From Ascidia mentula (Eukaryota > Chordata > Ascidiacea > Phlebobranchia > Ascidiidae), in NCBI GenBank assembly GCA_947561715.1, contig OX387203.1, positions 9,858,001 to 9,922,000 of the forward strand: a stretch of 64,000 bases of DNA. The letters run 5' to 3'. The position numbers and the translations under genes are program-made. Every line of letters begins with the position of its first letter. The stretch's first letter is position 1. A model generated the notes under the pieces. It was not told the DNA's origin. It worked only from the letters and a program-made list of their open reading frames with translations, and searched no databases. Below, one piece after another: positions 1-12,800 of this stretch.

Positions 1-659
1 CCACAATGAGTAACGCCAAAGAAAAGCAACAAAGTGCAGAAAAGAAAAAACACAACAAAGAAAAGGGGACAAATCTTGTACGCGATTTTGCCACACAAAT
101 GTGACGACATAAAGAACAACAACGGAAACAATCAAAACAAAACAAGCACGATCACCATGCAAATGTATCGGCCGAGAACACAACAAATTCTATTTGCATG
201 CAGGAGTAACCATGCTCTGCACGTTGATATGTGCCCGTGTCCTGTGCAGCCATTGATCCTCACATATATCCAAGGTTCCTGCAGATGGTTTCTGCACGAA
301 AGTCACACTGTAGCAGCGTGGTAGTGAGGATCGTTGATAGACCATTTGACTGTTTTGTATCACTCGCCAACATAACCCTTCAATATGTAGTATCTCTCCT
401 AAGCACGCGCATCGTTTTTATTCACAACCTTTTGTATTTCCGCAAAGGAAGATATAACCACAAACTGACGCTTAAAGCTCACAAAAGCATTTTATCTGTA
501 GGCCTGTGAATCGTGTTCTGTAAAATGCGCATCAAGGATGGAAGCACTTCTGTTGAGTTTCTGGTGTGTGGCATGTGGTGAATTGCAAATCTAGCTTTGG
601 TTTTTGTCACCAAAGACTTTGTTAAGGAGATAAATTTATGGTCAATGAATCGTCAACAT
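1..659. other. No gene recognised
   Basis: Short open frames on the plus strand (34-324, 231-509) have no recognisable domain, no convincing splice sites and low-complexity composition. I see no RNA gene or clear repeat here. Confidence 0.4.
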
Positions 660-945
660 TGACGACAAAAACGGGAAAATAATACAAACTAACGCAAAAC
701 CTAACCTGTGCAAGTTACGGCATTTATGTTGCAACGTTCCTAACCTGTCATGAGCAGTACGTTGGCCAGACTATAAAAAAATTCTAAACATGATGGATAC
801 AACATAGATCAGACTGGAACTTGACCAAATACAAAACGAGAAGAACCAACAAGACGGCCCTGCAACAGAATCATTATAAAGCGCGCACCCCTCGTCAGGT
901 CAACACCAGCCGATTGGCAGCTGTTTTGCAGTGAAATTTGTTGAA
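660..945 (+). mobile_element. Decayed GIY-YIG endonuclease fragment, probably Penelope-like
   Basis: Reading the plus strand from about 710 gives CASYGIYVAT, then EQYVGQT, the paired GIY and YVG motifs of a GIY-YIG nuclease. After a stop and frame change, about 800-890 reads as a WIQHRSDWN-like helix and a TALQQNHYKA stretch that usually follow in retroelement nucleases. GIY-YIG nucleases of this kind sit at the C terminus of Penelope-like retroelements. The fragment is short and degenerate, and its ends are not defined. It differs in sequence from the other two Penelope-like remnants in the window (near 58.0 and 59.3 kb). Confidence 0.5.
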
Positions 946-1150
946 CAACCTATGGCCAAACAACCAGATAATTGCAAAGCCAAATGGATGAATCTTACCA
1001 AAGCCACATTCCCAAGATTCGGTGAATGATATCTTATTGGCGTTATATTTCTGCTGTGTCCTACGCTTGCAACTTACTTTTCTTCATTGGTATATGGCAT
1101 TTTTAGCTTACGCTCTGTTATCTATTAAATAAACATAAGAGTTACATCAC

Positions 1151-1500
1151 AAGGTTCACAGGCTTCGCAGCCAAGGCATTGCAGCCAAGCTAGATCAGCC
1201 ACTTTTCCCGACAAGTACGGTTGTCTGATTACGGTGGTGGAGATCCTCTACGCATGTGAAGGTCGCCAGACAAGTTGTGCGCTTGCCCACCAGTGTACCT
1301 TGGCCACAATATACCCCGTGAAGCCACTGAGCTCCTGTAGCTCAGTTGGTAGAGCGTTGGGCCTGGTTGGCCCAGGGTCGTGAGTTCAAACCTCACCGGG
1401 AGCTTGATTTTTCAGATATCGCTCCGACTTGTCGGGAAAAGTGGCTGATCCAGCTTGGCTGCAATGCCTTGGCTGCGAAGCCTGTGAATCTTATGATCGG
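1151..1500 (+). mobile_element. Fold-back tRNA-derived SINE
   Basis: A tRNA-like head (1331-1403) is followed by a body of about 90 bases ending near 1495 (CTTGGCTGCAATGCC, GCGAAGCCTGTGAA). The same body occurs in reverse complement at about 1151-1217, so the element can fold into a stem of about 65 bp around the tRNA-like head. Body copies without the full head occur at 29545-29625 and in the introns of all three collectin genes (about 41968-42035, 47942-48011, 55550-55611), showing it is a dispersed family. The inverted half is unusual for a SINE and may be a second insertion in opposite orientation. Confidence 0.65.
1331..1403 (+). tRNA. tRNA-like head of a SINE (probably not a functional tRNA)
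   Basis: A 7-bp acceptor stem (GCTCCTG with CGGGAGC), a D arm with A box TAGCTCAGTTGG, and a perfect T arm (GTGAG-TTCAAAC-CTCAC) are present, giving a full RNA polymerase III internal promoter. The anticodon arm has a 9-base instead of a 7-base loop, so no anticodon can be assigned. With the flanking SINE body this reads as a retroposon head rather than a working tRNA gene. Confidence 0.45.
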
Positions 1501-1580
1501 AATATTAGAGCTGTGATCGCCAAATATAAAGGGCCTGCGCAGTGGGGCGATCCTGCCTTGCTATGCGAAAGCATGGCATT
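1501..1580 (-). repeat. Short interspersed repeat with GATCGCC/GGCGATC dyad
   Basis: On the minus strand this reads TAGCAAGGCAGGATCGCC, a spacer, then TTGGCGATCACAGCT. Close relatives lie at 20280-20355, 29485-29540, 37424-37490, 46115-46185 and 53635-53705 on the plus strand. The 7-bp dyad around a spacer of about 20 bases could form a hairpin. It often abuts SINE-body sequence, so it may be another module of the same SINE family. Confidence 0.5.
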
Positions 1581-1739
1581 ACTTCTGCATAAGAGTTAAG
1601 AATTGATTTTCGCTGACAGGTATTGTGATTTTGTTTTACATCAGTAACAGAAAGTACATGATAAAGTGCCATTGAACGGCAAAAGAGCAAAGGATGGGGA
1701 TGAAACAAATTAGACGTTTCATATTTTCCACTTAAAGGG

Positions 1740-3580
1740 TTGCCACCACCATTTGCAGTTTTCGGAAAATGTGTATTTAACGAACTAAAAATTACACTAT
1801 TTTCATTTTTCTACAGCACCCGGCACCAATTAGCTCCTGATTGAAAAAGCCCCAAACTCCACTAAAGACCGCATATCAGTAATTCTATGAAAATAGTTTT
1901 GCCCGCGGGGAATGCCCGTCTGGTACTCCCCTGTCATAGAGAGTCTCAGTTTCGTCACAAGGCAACCGGTGATGCATTGGGGTCAATTTTCTGGTTGAAT
2001 GAGCAAGAAGTCACGTGGTGTAGCCAGGTAGATTTTCAGCGTGCTTTGGTGCAGTTTTAGTGCATTTCGTTCTTCTCAGTCAGTCAGACGTTTGGTCCAA
2101 GGTGCTGTGAAAAGTTTAGTTGAAAAACCATCAAAATGTTCAAGGGGATGTAGCTCAAAATTGAATCACAGAAGTATACCTTAATATGTAATTTTATGTT
2201 AGGCCAGCCTCTTGGCTACGCAGTAAGGTGAAAATTAGTTGCAAGGTAGTTGCTCAAAGCACCACCTAGGGGTCATTTCGGCCCCCGATCAGTCATTATT
2301 TTAGCTAAATGGGCTGCAAAAAAATGTAAGATGGTTTTGCTAAAAAATGAATCACAAAAAACTCATCCAATTTGCAATTTAATGTTGGCCCTAGCCCTTT
2401 TCACAGGAAAAGGTTTGCCCCCTGGGACTGTTTTTGCTATCCTATAGGACAAAAGATCCTCCTGGAGGCTCCTCAGATCCTTGCTGTGTTTTGCAAAATT
2501 CGGCCGAAACCGAAACTTTTTTACTGCATGCAACGCTGATATGCAAAGATTAGAATCATTGTTCAAACTGTACTAATGTGTTTTAGTTGTTAACTGTCAT
2601 CGAAATCAACTTTAAAAAGTTGGTACAGCATTCTTTAAGTGCCAATAAAAGGCTGTATGACAGGATCAGATCCATTCCAGCACATGTTTTGTTTAAATTT
2701 ATTGCGATTTTAAAAAGATGGACACCAAAATTAGTTTCGGTTTATTCGGCCGAATTTATTGCCGAATATTCGGTTTCGGCCGAATAAAAAAATTGCTGTT
2801 TCGGTGCATCACTAGTTGTTGGCAAAAAGGAAATCACTCCGTATGGGTATTAATGGTGATAGCCTTCAAAACTAGATTTTGGGGATTTAATGCTGATATG
2901 CGGCCTAAAACTGGCAAAGTTCGCCCTAGCAACAGAACATGTGCTCACTCAGCCGTGAATCTTCCATGCATCACCGACTACAATGTGGGTATTTCCCGCC
3001 GGCGAAACTCATTTTAATAGAAATAAGCGTCTTTTTTCGAAGTCATTCTCCGTGAAAAACCAGGGACTTGCATCCACTTTAATTACTTTACCGTCACCTC
3101 TATGTTCTTGACGGATATACATATATTTTTGAGAAAATTGTAGGGGGTTGAAAGTATTTCGACATGCAGTTGATTGTGAAAACGTTTGGTCGTTTTCATT
3201 TAACCATTTGTACTTCCAAATTTATGCATGCATGCCATTATCAGTTCGTAAGAACAGAAATATTCAACGAAGACATGGAAATGAAAAAGTGATATGGTCT
3301 GGAAACGTTTCAGTTCTTGACAAAACTATACTCATCATTATACAACAAAGGGTTTCAGGCACATCATTGGATGCTAGGTTGCAGCTGGACATTTCCGTCT
3401 TTCACTCAAGCAAAGCAACAATACACTTATGCATAGATTTCAATCATACACCATAGGGTCAATTTGCATAATAAAAAATTAAAAACCAGGAACAAAAAAC
3501 TGCTTAGAGCAGTTTTGAAATAAAGGCAATCGATTAGACAATATTTTAAATGTAAACCAAATTATAAAGCCATACATATT
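1740..3580. other. Intergenic, mostly unrecognised; hAT-like end near 2.5-2.8 kb
   Basis: From about 2490 to 2815 there are repeated, inverted blocks of the type TTCGGCCGAA and CCGAAAC, and the segment closes with TTTCGGTGCATCACTAG. The reverse complement (CTAGTGATGCACCGAAA) resembles the terminal repeat of many hAT-family DNA transposons. No matching left terminus or 8-bp target duplication was found, so it is probably a truncated copy. I see no gene elsewhere in this stretch. Confidence 0.4.
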
Positions 3581-3584
3581 TCAG

Positions 3585-3590
3585 TTTATT
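3585..3590 (-). terminator. Polyadenylation signal of the TM6SF-like gene
   Basis: AATAAA on the minus strand begins 4 bases after the stop codon at 3595-3597, implying a very short 3' UTR. Confidence 0.6.
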
Positions 3591-3594
3591 ACCA

Positions 3595-5241
3595 TCAAGC
3601 ATGCTTTTTGCGTTGCCCAATCATGGAAAACGATCGAATCATTGTTGCTATAGCAACGGCTGGGTAAAATAGGTTTGCTAAAACCACAAAAACCATGTTT
3701 TCATTTGGAATTCTGTACTGAGGTTCCATACCAGGGAAAAACTGAGCAATGAGATGAATGTAGGTGCCCTGACAAGCAAAATATGTTTAAAGATTCTAAA
3801 TTGTACACTCAAAATTGAAATCAAACAGAAAAAACTTCCAGTTTTACCAAATGTTGGAAACCTCAACATTGGAAAAGCAGCTGCCTTCAATATACTTTCA
3901 AAAAATACTTACATAAATTGTAAAGGCAACATTAACAAGGCTCCAGTCCAACATCCACATTGCATCTTGAACAAATATTCCTCTTGCTAAAACAACCTAT
4001 AACAGCTAGCATTGTGAGAAGTTTTTATAAAACTAATCATGCCATAAATTATTGCCTAAACGTTAGAAATAAATAATTTTCTTATAAGTAAATCTGTGTG
4101 TTTCTAAGCTGACAGTTGTGCTTTCGCTGAATATCTTTAATTTCCAATGCTAAGTATAATTTAATCCAATCACATTCTTCATTACCTGCAAAAGACTACC
4201 TATAAAAAAGGCACATAAAATCCATATGCTACCAAAGTCTGTTGGGTGAAGTAGGTAAGGCTCATAGTGTTTGACATAAAATTGTGCATGAGGGAATGGT
4301 GAATCCAATGCACTTAGTGCTCGAAGAGTACTAAAGATGCATCCTGCAATCAAGCTTATTGCCAACATTACATCCATTAGACCAAACTGTTCCTTGCGAT
4401 AAATTCTGTAAACAAACATAAACAGCAACTAAGTGGCCATCAAATGACTTCTGGATTAAAGCATGTGTATCAATTACTTATACAATAACATGACCCGTTT
4501 AGTGTTAACACAATTATACTAAACACTTTGAAGTTGATTGCACAGCATGCTACACTTTCAGTAATGCACATTACCATATTAATATGCCTATACATAATTG
4601 TATGCTTACTTGTTTTCTGTGAAATGTCTCGGCTGCATCATGTAGGTTAAAAGGTAGTATACAGGCAAAATACCATATGGAGTATTGAGAAATGCAGCAG
4701 GTTGCATTTCATTGCCATATGATCCACTCATAGCTCCAAAAATCAATGTAACAAGCGACAAAGCCATTGTGGTGCCCCAGTATACAACCAAGTTGCGACA
4801 GTCTTTGGCATTATCAATAGAATATATGATGGCAATATATAAAGGATAGTGTACTATAAAATCCCATAATAGTGAGAGTGCACCATAAGGCGTTCGAAAA
4901 TAGCGTTCTCCCGTTTCTAGATAAAAGGCCATGTATCCTTGAACAACACCAACAACTTCAAAATAAAAAATGAGATCAACCACTGATGAAAACGAAAATA
5001 AACAGCAGGTATAAAACAAAAGCCCTCTTCCAGGTGCATTTTTGTTGGCTTCAAGTTCATGGGTTTTCTTGGTTGGTAAAAAAAGTTTCAACAAAACTGC
5101 AACAGCAAAGAGTGTGACACATCCAACAGGTGCCAGTACAGAAGGGCTTGTAAGTTCAGGGTAAAGCGAAACAAGTTTAAGAATAGGCCAGGCTGTCTGA
5201 CTGAGCAAAATAGCAGTACAAACACCCGATAGTTTGGCCAT
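3595..5241 (-). CDS. TM6SF: Transmembrane 6 superfamily protein (TM6SF1/2-like, EXPERA domains)
   Basis: Four exons on the minus strand: 5241-4610, 4405-4200, 3986-3913 and 3768-3595. All phases agree and give 361 codons plus stop, close to the roughly 370 of vertebrate TM6SF1/2. Exon 1 starts at the first ATG of an open frame and contains SSVVDLIFYFE, GYMAFYLETGERYFRT and LLWDFIVHYPLYIA, which match the first EXPERA domain (vertebrate TSVVDLI, EPYLRTAHG, CYWDGTVHYLLY). Exon 2 has HYEPYLLHPTDF (vertebrate YEPYLRDP). Exon 3 has MWMLDWSLV (vertebrate CSWLPDWAL). Exon 4 has PQYRIPNEN (YRVPEE) and ends in a dilysine-containing tail (GQRKKHA), suiting ER retention. About nine or ten hydrophobic segments are visible. 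Vertebrate TM6SF2 acts in the ER and Golgi in lipoprotein lipidation; EXPERA proteins bind sterol-like ligands. The tunicate role is inferred. The exon 2/3 junction is the least certain: donor at ATAG/GTAGTC, acceptor after TTTTAG. Confidence 0.88.
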
Positions 5242-7285
5242 GCTTGCAGCAATTTTTGAAATGCAGATTTACAACTCTTAAGGCAGCACAGAATCTTATG
5301 TTGTACAGCTGGATAACAATAAAGAGTATAAACTTTGCTATAAAAGCTTTGTAAATGAGTTATAAAATTTCTGATACAGTACATAAATAAAATATAGCAC
5401 ATTCGCATGGTGCAATACTTCTGAAAAAAAACAATTTTTTTTGTCAACTAACATCCCTCTGGTACAATTTGTTAGTTTTTATTAAACATCTTTTGCAAAA
5501 AAATGCTAAAAGCTTTCTTTAGAAAAACGCGTAATAAAGAAACATCACGGAAACAAAATTGGTTCAAAAATAGAATGAAAGCTTGCAAACTCAGAATTTT
5601 GCACTCTGTGGCTGTGCTACGTGCACTTGACAGTACAAAGTCCGCTTAAAGCTTTGAAATGACGTGTTGGTTATTTTGTGTACTGTTTGTTTACATTTTT
5701 TATTATGCGTTTGAACTTTAGAGATAAAGCTAGTTAGAACTTTATCGACAGCTCTTGCCAAATGACAAAAAAATCTCAACCTCTACATGAAAACATTTAG
5801 CATCTATTTAAATGTAGGCGATAATTCAAGCAGAACAGATTCACCTGACCGGTTTTGTTGACCAAGCTGATCTCTATGTTCCACCCGTATTAACAAGTTA
5901 ATAGGAATAAAAAATCAAGTGATAAACAGGTAGCCTAACAAAATTGTTAATTATTACCTGTATTTTGTAGTCATGTTCCTGAGTCATTGACAGCATTTTG
6001 GAACAAGTAATTAAATTTGTCCGAGACTTGACAGGGAAAACAAGATGTCCTGAACGGTTCCAAAAGCGGGTCAGCAGAGGGCGCCATGTAACGACACAGG
6101 ACGTCGCGTTGCGCGGTTTGTGTTCTTCAAGGTGCTGCTGTTTCTACATAAACGGGCATAAAATTAGAGTTAAAACGGAGAAATCAAAACACACTGGTCC
6201 TTACCGAACTATTATAGGATCACAGAGCGACGAAAACGGGCTTTCCCATAATCTTGGGCTTTATACCACACAATCAACAATTCATTCTTACCGTATAAGC
6301 ATGTGCTACAGATAAACTCAATTGACACTTTGCTTTTGCTAAAATTGCCCTTCTTTAAACCGAAAACACAGGTTATTTTTCCTACAGCAATGCATGACAA
6401 CTAAACTACTACCAACTAAGTCAACAACAGCACTATCTGCTTCTGAGTTCTAAATGGACAACGACGTATGTGACGTAACAAAGATACTTGTAGTTGTAAT
6501 GACGTCAAGAAGCAAGTAACACAACATAGAAAACTTACTGAGCGGACAGGAACAAAAATTATGACTTGGTGGTTATAAATGTTACAGGGTGAATTTTCAT
6601 GTTTGGTAATTATTTGTCTTATATACCAAGACTGACAGATTTAGGCTTGAAATTAACGTTTCTGTGATTGTGGGTGACTTTTCATTTTATATAACGCCTT
6701 TCGCTTTTGAATAAATTCGCCCGGCTGCTATGTATGAACGAAGTCTGCTAGGCATGTTCTTACTATTGGCTACTAAATTGACTCCGTGCGTGTGGACAAA
6801 TATATTATTTGAAAGACACATTGCAATACCAGGCGGCGGTTGAATTTATACAACTAATCGCGTTAATGACTAAGCAAGATTAAAATTATGACACGTTACT
6901 GATTTAAAGCGAGCTGCTTTCCAAAAGAGCAGGCGTGCGTACAAGCGAAAGAACCAGACAATAGGAACTGCTTTGATAGGCAGTTAGTTAATACAGGATC
7001 TATAGTTGGTTGGCAGAGTGAAAATGAGCGAACGATTAACACAGCAGGTCACAAGTAGTAAGATAACGTTTTTCTGCAATACAGACGACCCTTTTTGTGT
7101 TCGAAACTTAAGAGTAAATCAGTAAGTGGTGTTCCTATATTTAAAAAAGTTTTTTTTATCTGCGATTTTGCGGTCAAATATAACCGAAAAGTCAGATTTT
7201 GTAAAATTCGTGAACTTTAAAGAGGGCGTAGAGTTGCGTCTTTGAAGAAGTAGGGATTTGCCAAATCAAATCATTGTTAGGAACA

Positions 7286-7605
7286 CAAATCACGGATTTC
7301 CTCATAATTCGGAGTATAAAGAGACTGGCCCATATTGTTGTTAACATTGTCATGATTTAAAAGAAAACATATTTTGTGTTTTGCGTCGCTTGCTGCGCAT
7401 TTTCCGCCTCTAGTGGTGTGTGGCCGATAGCAAAGTGACGTCACCACCCACGCGAGTCTTATCTGTGATGTCGGTCAAGTCAGCTCGTTATAATGATGTA
7501 GCTACACCAACCGCGTCATTCTAACTGATGATGGCATAAGTTTTTGCCGTAACGTTTTTTTTAACAATATGGGCCAGTTTCTTTAAACTAAAATCATTGT
7601 TATTT
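7286..7605 (+). mobile_element. Penelope-like terminal remnant (same family as 57944-58488)
   Basis: The left end (GAGTATAAAGAGACTGGCCC, then ATATTG and TAACATTGTCA) recurs as an inverted copy at the right end (AACAATATGGGCCAGTTTCT). Between them is a block shared with 58255-58440, including GCGCATTTTCCGCC, TGACGTCACCA and CTACACCAACCGCGTCATTC. A CTGATGA-stem-GTAAC motif at 7525-7555 corresponds to CTGATGA-stem-GAAAC in the other copy, the pattern of the hammerhead-like motifs known from Penelope-like elements. No coding remnant is left here. Confidence 0.5.
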
Positions 7606-8027
7606 TACACGCAAAGATATACACACATAAAAAATAAAGTTATACATGGGCCACAAGCCAACGAATCAATCTACAGGTATATTACATAACTCTAAAATGT
7701 GTTTAACGAGCACGAAAGATAAACTTTCCATTAAGTCGTCCCTAATACGATTTAAAACGATATTGCGAAACTGTCCATATTGTTTTAAGGATCTGAAACA
7801 CGTCTGTAGGTCAGAAATTCCGATGTTCACAATTAAATCGGTAATATCAGGTTTTCTGAACTTAGAATTGTCTAACGGGTGAATATCAGCTGGTGGAAGG
7901 CGGTTCTTAAATTCTATTTTTGGTGATCAGTAGCATGAGCGCCGGCCTCCTCCAAATATGTACATTCCACGTCGCTAAGGACTTCAAATGGCTCATAAAA
8001 GATGAAGTGAACTGTGACAGGGATGAA

Positions 8028-8083
8028 GTTGCCTATAACATACAACTTAGCAGAAGTTGCCTATAACATACAGCTTAGCTTCT
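8028..8083 (+). repeat. Short direct repeat (two copies)
   Basis: AGTTGCCTATAACATACA followed by A/GCTTAGC appears twice in tandem with one substitution. It looks like a recent local duplication. Confidence 0.6.
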
Positions 8084-8218
8084 GCTTTACTGCATATGTT
8101 TTAGCATTTATCATCAATAACATTTATCAAATAGTATAGGAGACCTTATTTTTTATGTCCTGCTATATCACTAAAAGTTTAACTGTTAATGTTATGCCAT
8201 TATAACCATAAATGTGTA

Positions 8219-8271
8219 AGCTGCATACAGATGGCCACTGTTTCGACCTATAAGGTTTTATCGATGCAGCT
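8219..8271 (-). ncRNA. Hammerhead-type ribozyme repeat, decayed core
   Basis: On the minus strand: stem I AGCTGCA pairs with TGCAGCT at the other end, GAAA is present, stem III is CAG-loop-CTG, and the cleavage triplet is GTA. Stem II survives as ACC-TTATA-GGT, but the catalytic CTGATGA is TCGATAA, so cleavage is not expected. It is the same repeat as 27895-27948. The plus-strand flank to the right (CCGAACAAACGGCCAA) is also shared, so the repeat unit is longer than the ribozyme. Confidence 0.6.
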
Positions 8272-8857
8272 GGTGTAAATATCAGACGATTTTTCCGAAC
8301 AAACGGCCAATTGGATCCAATTCGTTTATTATGACCATAATTAGTTTCAAACTTTCTCGTTATACGTCTCTCTGCTGTACGATTATTGCTCGTAGTTTCT
8401 TCGTGTCAGTTTTCTGCCAATAGAATTTGGTTTGCTCATCGCGAGACAAGTTTCTTCGTTTCCTGTTTGTTCTTTTCCAACATGTTGGTGGGTGGTATGT
8501 GGCCCCTAACCTAATAATGAGGTATCAAAAACGCATATCGTTCAGCAGACAAGTAGCCACAATACAATATAAAAGATATGAAAACAAAGTTCTGCAAATC
8601 TTGGTTTAAACACTAATCAACTTGTTGTCCCGATTCCTAACTGGGGTTGCAAAACGCTCAGTCACCAAACAAAACAAGTACAATGAGTCAGCAAAAGCAA
8701 CACAAACCGTTCTGCATTCACGTGCGAGGGTAGGGAGCTTCGCTAACTTTATTTGGTTAAGATGAAAACAAGCTCTATGTACATACGTTGTGACTAAAAC
8801 TGGAAATGAACCAGTTTCAAAACGTTTAGTGAAACGGCCGCCGTCAGACACAAATTA

Positions 8858-9010
8858 GCATAGGAAATACTTTGCTGTCGAATGTAATAGGTGGGTATTT
8901 AGTTTGTGCACTGTTGTGTCTACCCAACCTGAAAATTTCGATTTATAGCCTGTGTTCAAGTGTTGCCACGTGCCAAGTTGTCAGACATCATAGTATTTCC
9001 TATGCTTGAT
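8858..9010. mobile_element. Small inverted-repeat element (MITE-like)
   Basis: AGCATAGGAAATACTTTG at the left and its near reverse complement (AGTATTTCCTATGCT) at the right enclose about 120 bases. No target-site duplication was identified, so the class is unassigned. Confidence 0.35.
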
Positions 9011-9853
9011 TTCAGTGTTAGGTTGTCGACTAGAATAGAGATTGTTATTGCCGAGTGACAGTCGACTACTTTTGTTACTGAGTGAAATTTAGTCAGACAG
9101 ACGGCACGTTTTAGTAGCACGAGGCCCAACGCTCAGATTTTGGCGACTGTTTACACAGCACTAGGCTCGCGGGGATGAGAGCATTATGAATTTGTGTAAT
9201 ATTGCTAAATTTACACTAAGTTATGTACCTTACCAGGCATGAAATTATTGACAAGTCGTAGTTATAGTGCTAGAGTGGCATTTAAAGTGGCAGAAAATGA
9301 CGCCCTACACAGTGGATACAGGTCATCTTGGCTACTATTATGTGAAAGATAATTGTGACAAAGCCTGGACAAAACTTAATACCTAGAAATAATTGTGACA
9401 AACAATGCTCTTTACTTTGCGTTCTGTACACTGTCACGCTGATCTTTTGTTGGCCAACAAAGCAAAAGTCAACATAAGTCCACGAGGCAAAAGCTACCGT
9501 TGCTGGAAATTTCGCATTGCAACTAGCACTGAGCAGCTATGCCTCGAGGGTTTGGGAGATATAAAACTGTCCGCGGTTTTAACCAAGAAATTGGTTGGCA
9601 ATAACATATAAAGTGTTACTAAAGCTTTGTAAAAGTACCTTGTTTGCTTGGTGACAAAGGGTACACGCAATCGAATCTTGCAACAACAAAAAGGAAATCT
9701 ACTGATATTAAATTCCAATTAATGGGGGTTTCCAATTTATAAACACATTTTCTCAATCTGAGTTGGGTTACAGATTAAAGGTAAACATGATCCTATATAT
9801 TCCCGAAACAGGCAGTAGATCGAGCCTAATCTCATAATCTCGTTTTTTCCCTG

Positions 9854-12800
9854 ATGCTTTCCGGCGATAGGACAAACAATATGTCGAATGGACAGCTGAA
9901 AAGCGACCCTGAATTAGGCGATTCCAATCAATCTTCCAACCAGGAAAACGACCAGGAAACAGCAGTTTTCATTAATCAGGACGACAGGGTGTGTCGAAGG
10001 TCTAGCGGATCTCAGCGACTCTTTCAAGTAAGAAAATAGCCTGTAATGACATTGTATGTAAGGTTGCGAATGAATTTAGATCTACTACACACGTAGTGCC
10101 AACACGTTTACATAAATCACATGTTTGTTGATGTGTGTGTGTGGTTATATAGTTTGATAAAATAAATCTCTTTGAAACTATAACTAGCAACGACGACCTT
10201 GCACATCTCTAGGCAAGTCAGACATTTGTTTATTATGTAATGGGATTATTTTAGGCGGTAAGGGATGTTATGACGCGACGTTCTTCGAGTCCACAAAACA
10301 GTCCAGTTTCAGGCACTCCACTAAGTTCCAAGCGTTCTCATTCGTTGCAATCACCAGCGATCGCCAAACGCAAAATGTTTTTAAAAAACCGTTTTAAAAG
10401 CACGTGGATGACAGGTGAAACACGTATGCCTTTTATTTTCTAACCTTATTCCAACTTCTAGGAAAATTCAAGTGTAAATTTCTAGTACATTAGCTTTGTT
10501 TATATCCATCAAACATGTATATTTATATGTACGTATTTTGATAAAGTCATCAAAGATTACTGTTTCCTAAACATGTTTAATCGCAATAATCAACTTCCAC
10601 CGCACAATGATGTATGTTTGCGCAAATGTATAGACAGTCTGACATTAGCCCAAAGGCATTATCGCCGATAAATCGTAAATTATATTTAATCTAATCCCTT
10701 TTCGCCAGTTGAAGTAAATGAAGCAGACTTAAATTCGGATAATATTTGCAAGATCTCAGACTCACCAAACTGGACTTTTAAGGTAAGTTCTGTTCATTAT
10801 GAGTCATGAGCATTTGGTTATAAAGCATACGTCACTATATGTACAACACAAACCTCGGTGAAAGCTTGTAGGATTAAATACACGACTACGCATATATGGG
10901 CTTGACTGCTCAAATGCAGACAACTTTTTGTAAGCGCATTGGCACATTCCTTTCGTTTTATATAGTGAAGCTGGCTGGTCTGATTCTTTTGTAATATTTG
11001 AAGCAATGCTGAGCATTAAATTTGCCGAAAAAAGGCTTATAAGTTGGAAAATATATTATTTAAGGTATTAGGACACAGGCATTTTGTTGTAACTAGTATG
11101 CAATCAACAACATGCGGTTTTAACAATGCTGCGGCGTGAGCAAGATTTTCCACAAACAAACTTGCGTGTTAAAAAGCAATCTGACACAATGCATTAGTAA
11201 TGAAGTTCATGAGATTAATATTTCATATAGATGGGGTTAATAAGTGTTAACCCTCGAAAACTAATCCTGGGGTTAAATGACGTAACGGATACGAAGTGTC
11301 GCAACAGTTGCGCAACACCTGGTCAGGTGGTGCCTTAGTTCTGGTTACACGATTGGGTCGAAAACAAAATTTTTGACCTTTTTGTCTTATCGTATTTTCG
11401 CCGAGTCATTTCCCCCGCACTGTGTTGTTGTTGTCTGAGGTTTATTTATTATAGGGCACATTCCATTGATTTGGAAAGGAGAAATGGTTTTTGCCAACGC
11501 ACTGTAACGAATAACACTGGACTCGTTTAATCATAATTCATTTTGCTACGCAAAACTGTTATTTTACCAACAGTGCCATGATTATTCACGTAAGAAAAAA
11601 ATTATTTCAAACACACTTTAATGATGCTTAGGAAAGCTAAGTGACAAAATGACGTCTTTTGTTGAAAGCAAAAGCTTGAGAAAACGAAATCTCAAATATT
11701 CAGGAATTCCCTACGTAGGGATCGATATTCGCTGTTACGTCACAAAGCGGTTTGTTTATCGGCATAAATGGCCTTTAACAAATACCGCCATGTGGTGACT
11801 GGCAGCGGCATGTGGTATGATGTTTGCATAACGATCGTGAATCTGTGCAATGATTTTACCATACAATATGGTGAAAGATGATTCATTTTATTGAGCACCT
11901 TCGTATTGATAAATGTGTTTGCGTTGCTGAGAGAAATTGAGTGAAATCACGATTAAACGACGATTTGCAGATTTGTCGGCATTTTGGGGGATTTTTGTGA
12001 CATTCGTGTGGCATTTTTTGAAAGGCTAATAAGTTTGTTTTTGTATTTTTGAATTTGGCATTAATTTCGCGCAATGGCATTTTACATAAGTACGAGTATT
12101 GCTAGAATTCGTTTCGTTTATTTCGTGCTTTATGTATACAACGATTTACACTGTTTGCAACTCGGTGACAAAACTTGTTATCCTGCATGGCAACTTTAAT
12201 TCTGCGCACGACCGCCGTTAAAGCAGAGTTTCTCAACTGCGTACGCCTAACGGTCCACAGTGACATATTGCGGGGGTCCAACGGACTTTTCTAAACAAGA
12301 ACAGTTTAACAATGAAGTTATGTTTTGTAAACATATACGTTCAACACGAAAAAGGTCTTGAAAACTTTGTCGTTTTTGGGTGAAACAAATTGTTGAAAAA
12401 GTAGTTAAAAATTCGCTAGGTGGTCCACAGACCCATAAGAAACGCTGTTTTCTCTTAACTGCGCTTTGTTCCGTCGAGTGTGGCTGCTATGCGATCGCAA
12501 TCTAAACAACATTTGGCTGCGAATATTAATTATAACAGTATTTGACTTAAAAGGACTAGTTTGTCTTAAAAAAGCCTCCATATCACGATCTTTGCTGGCA
12601 GGAAAAAGTCGTTAATAATTCATCCTAATCGACTCATAAACACTATTTTGACACGGGAAGATATTTGGAAACGTTTTCATTGCTATTGTCATACATCATC
12701 CCCGAAAGGCCAAAATTATTAAATATTAATCAAAAGGACCACGTCGCAATTGAAACTGTTTTTGCCACAAACCATTTTCTAATAACAGGAAAACAGTTTT

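Larger units (their letters stand above)
5242..9853. other. Intergenic region between TM6SF-like gene and TRPA1
   Basis: No protein-coding gene is recognisable; open frames at 5998-6315, 7646-7882 and 8606-8851 lack domain signals. The stretch should hold the divergent promoters of the TM6SF-like gene (left) and TRPA1 (right). Recognisable content is the Penelope-like remnant, direct repeat, hammerhead-type repeat and small inverted-repeat element listed separately. Confidence 0.5.

Noticed and set aside
1331-1403. A functional tRNA gene
   Set aside because: Acceptor and T arms are good, but the anticodon loop has nine bases and the sequence continues into a dispersed SINE body.
12216-12455. 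An 8-bp target duplication around the intron 3 hAT-like MITE
   Set aside because: The flanking 8-mers (CGTTAAAG and TTTTCTCT) do not match, so the insertion ends could not be confirmed.
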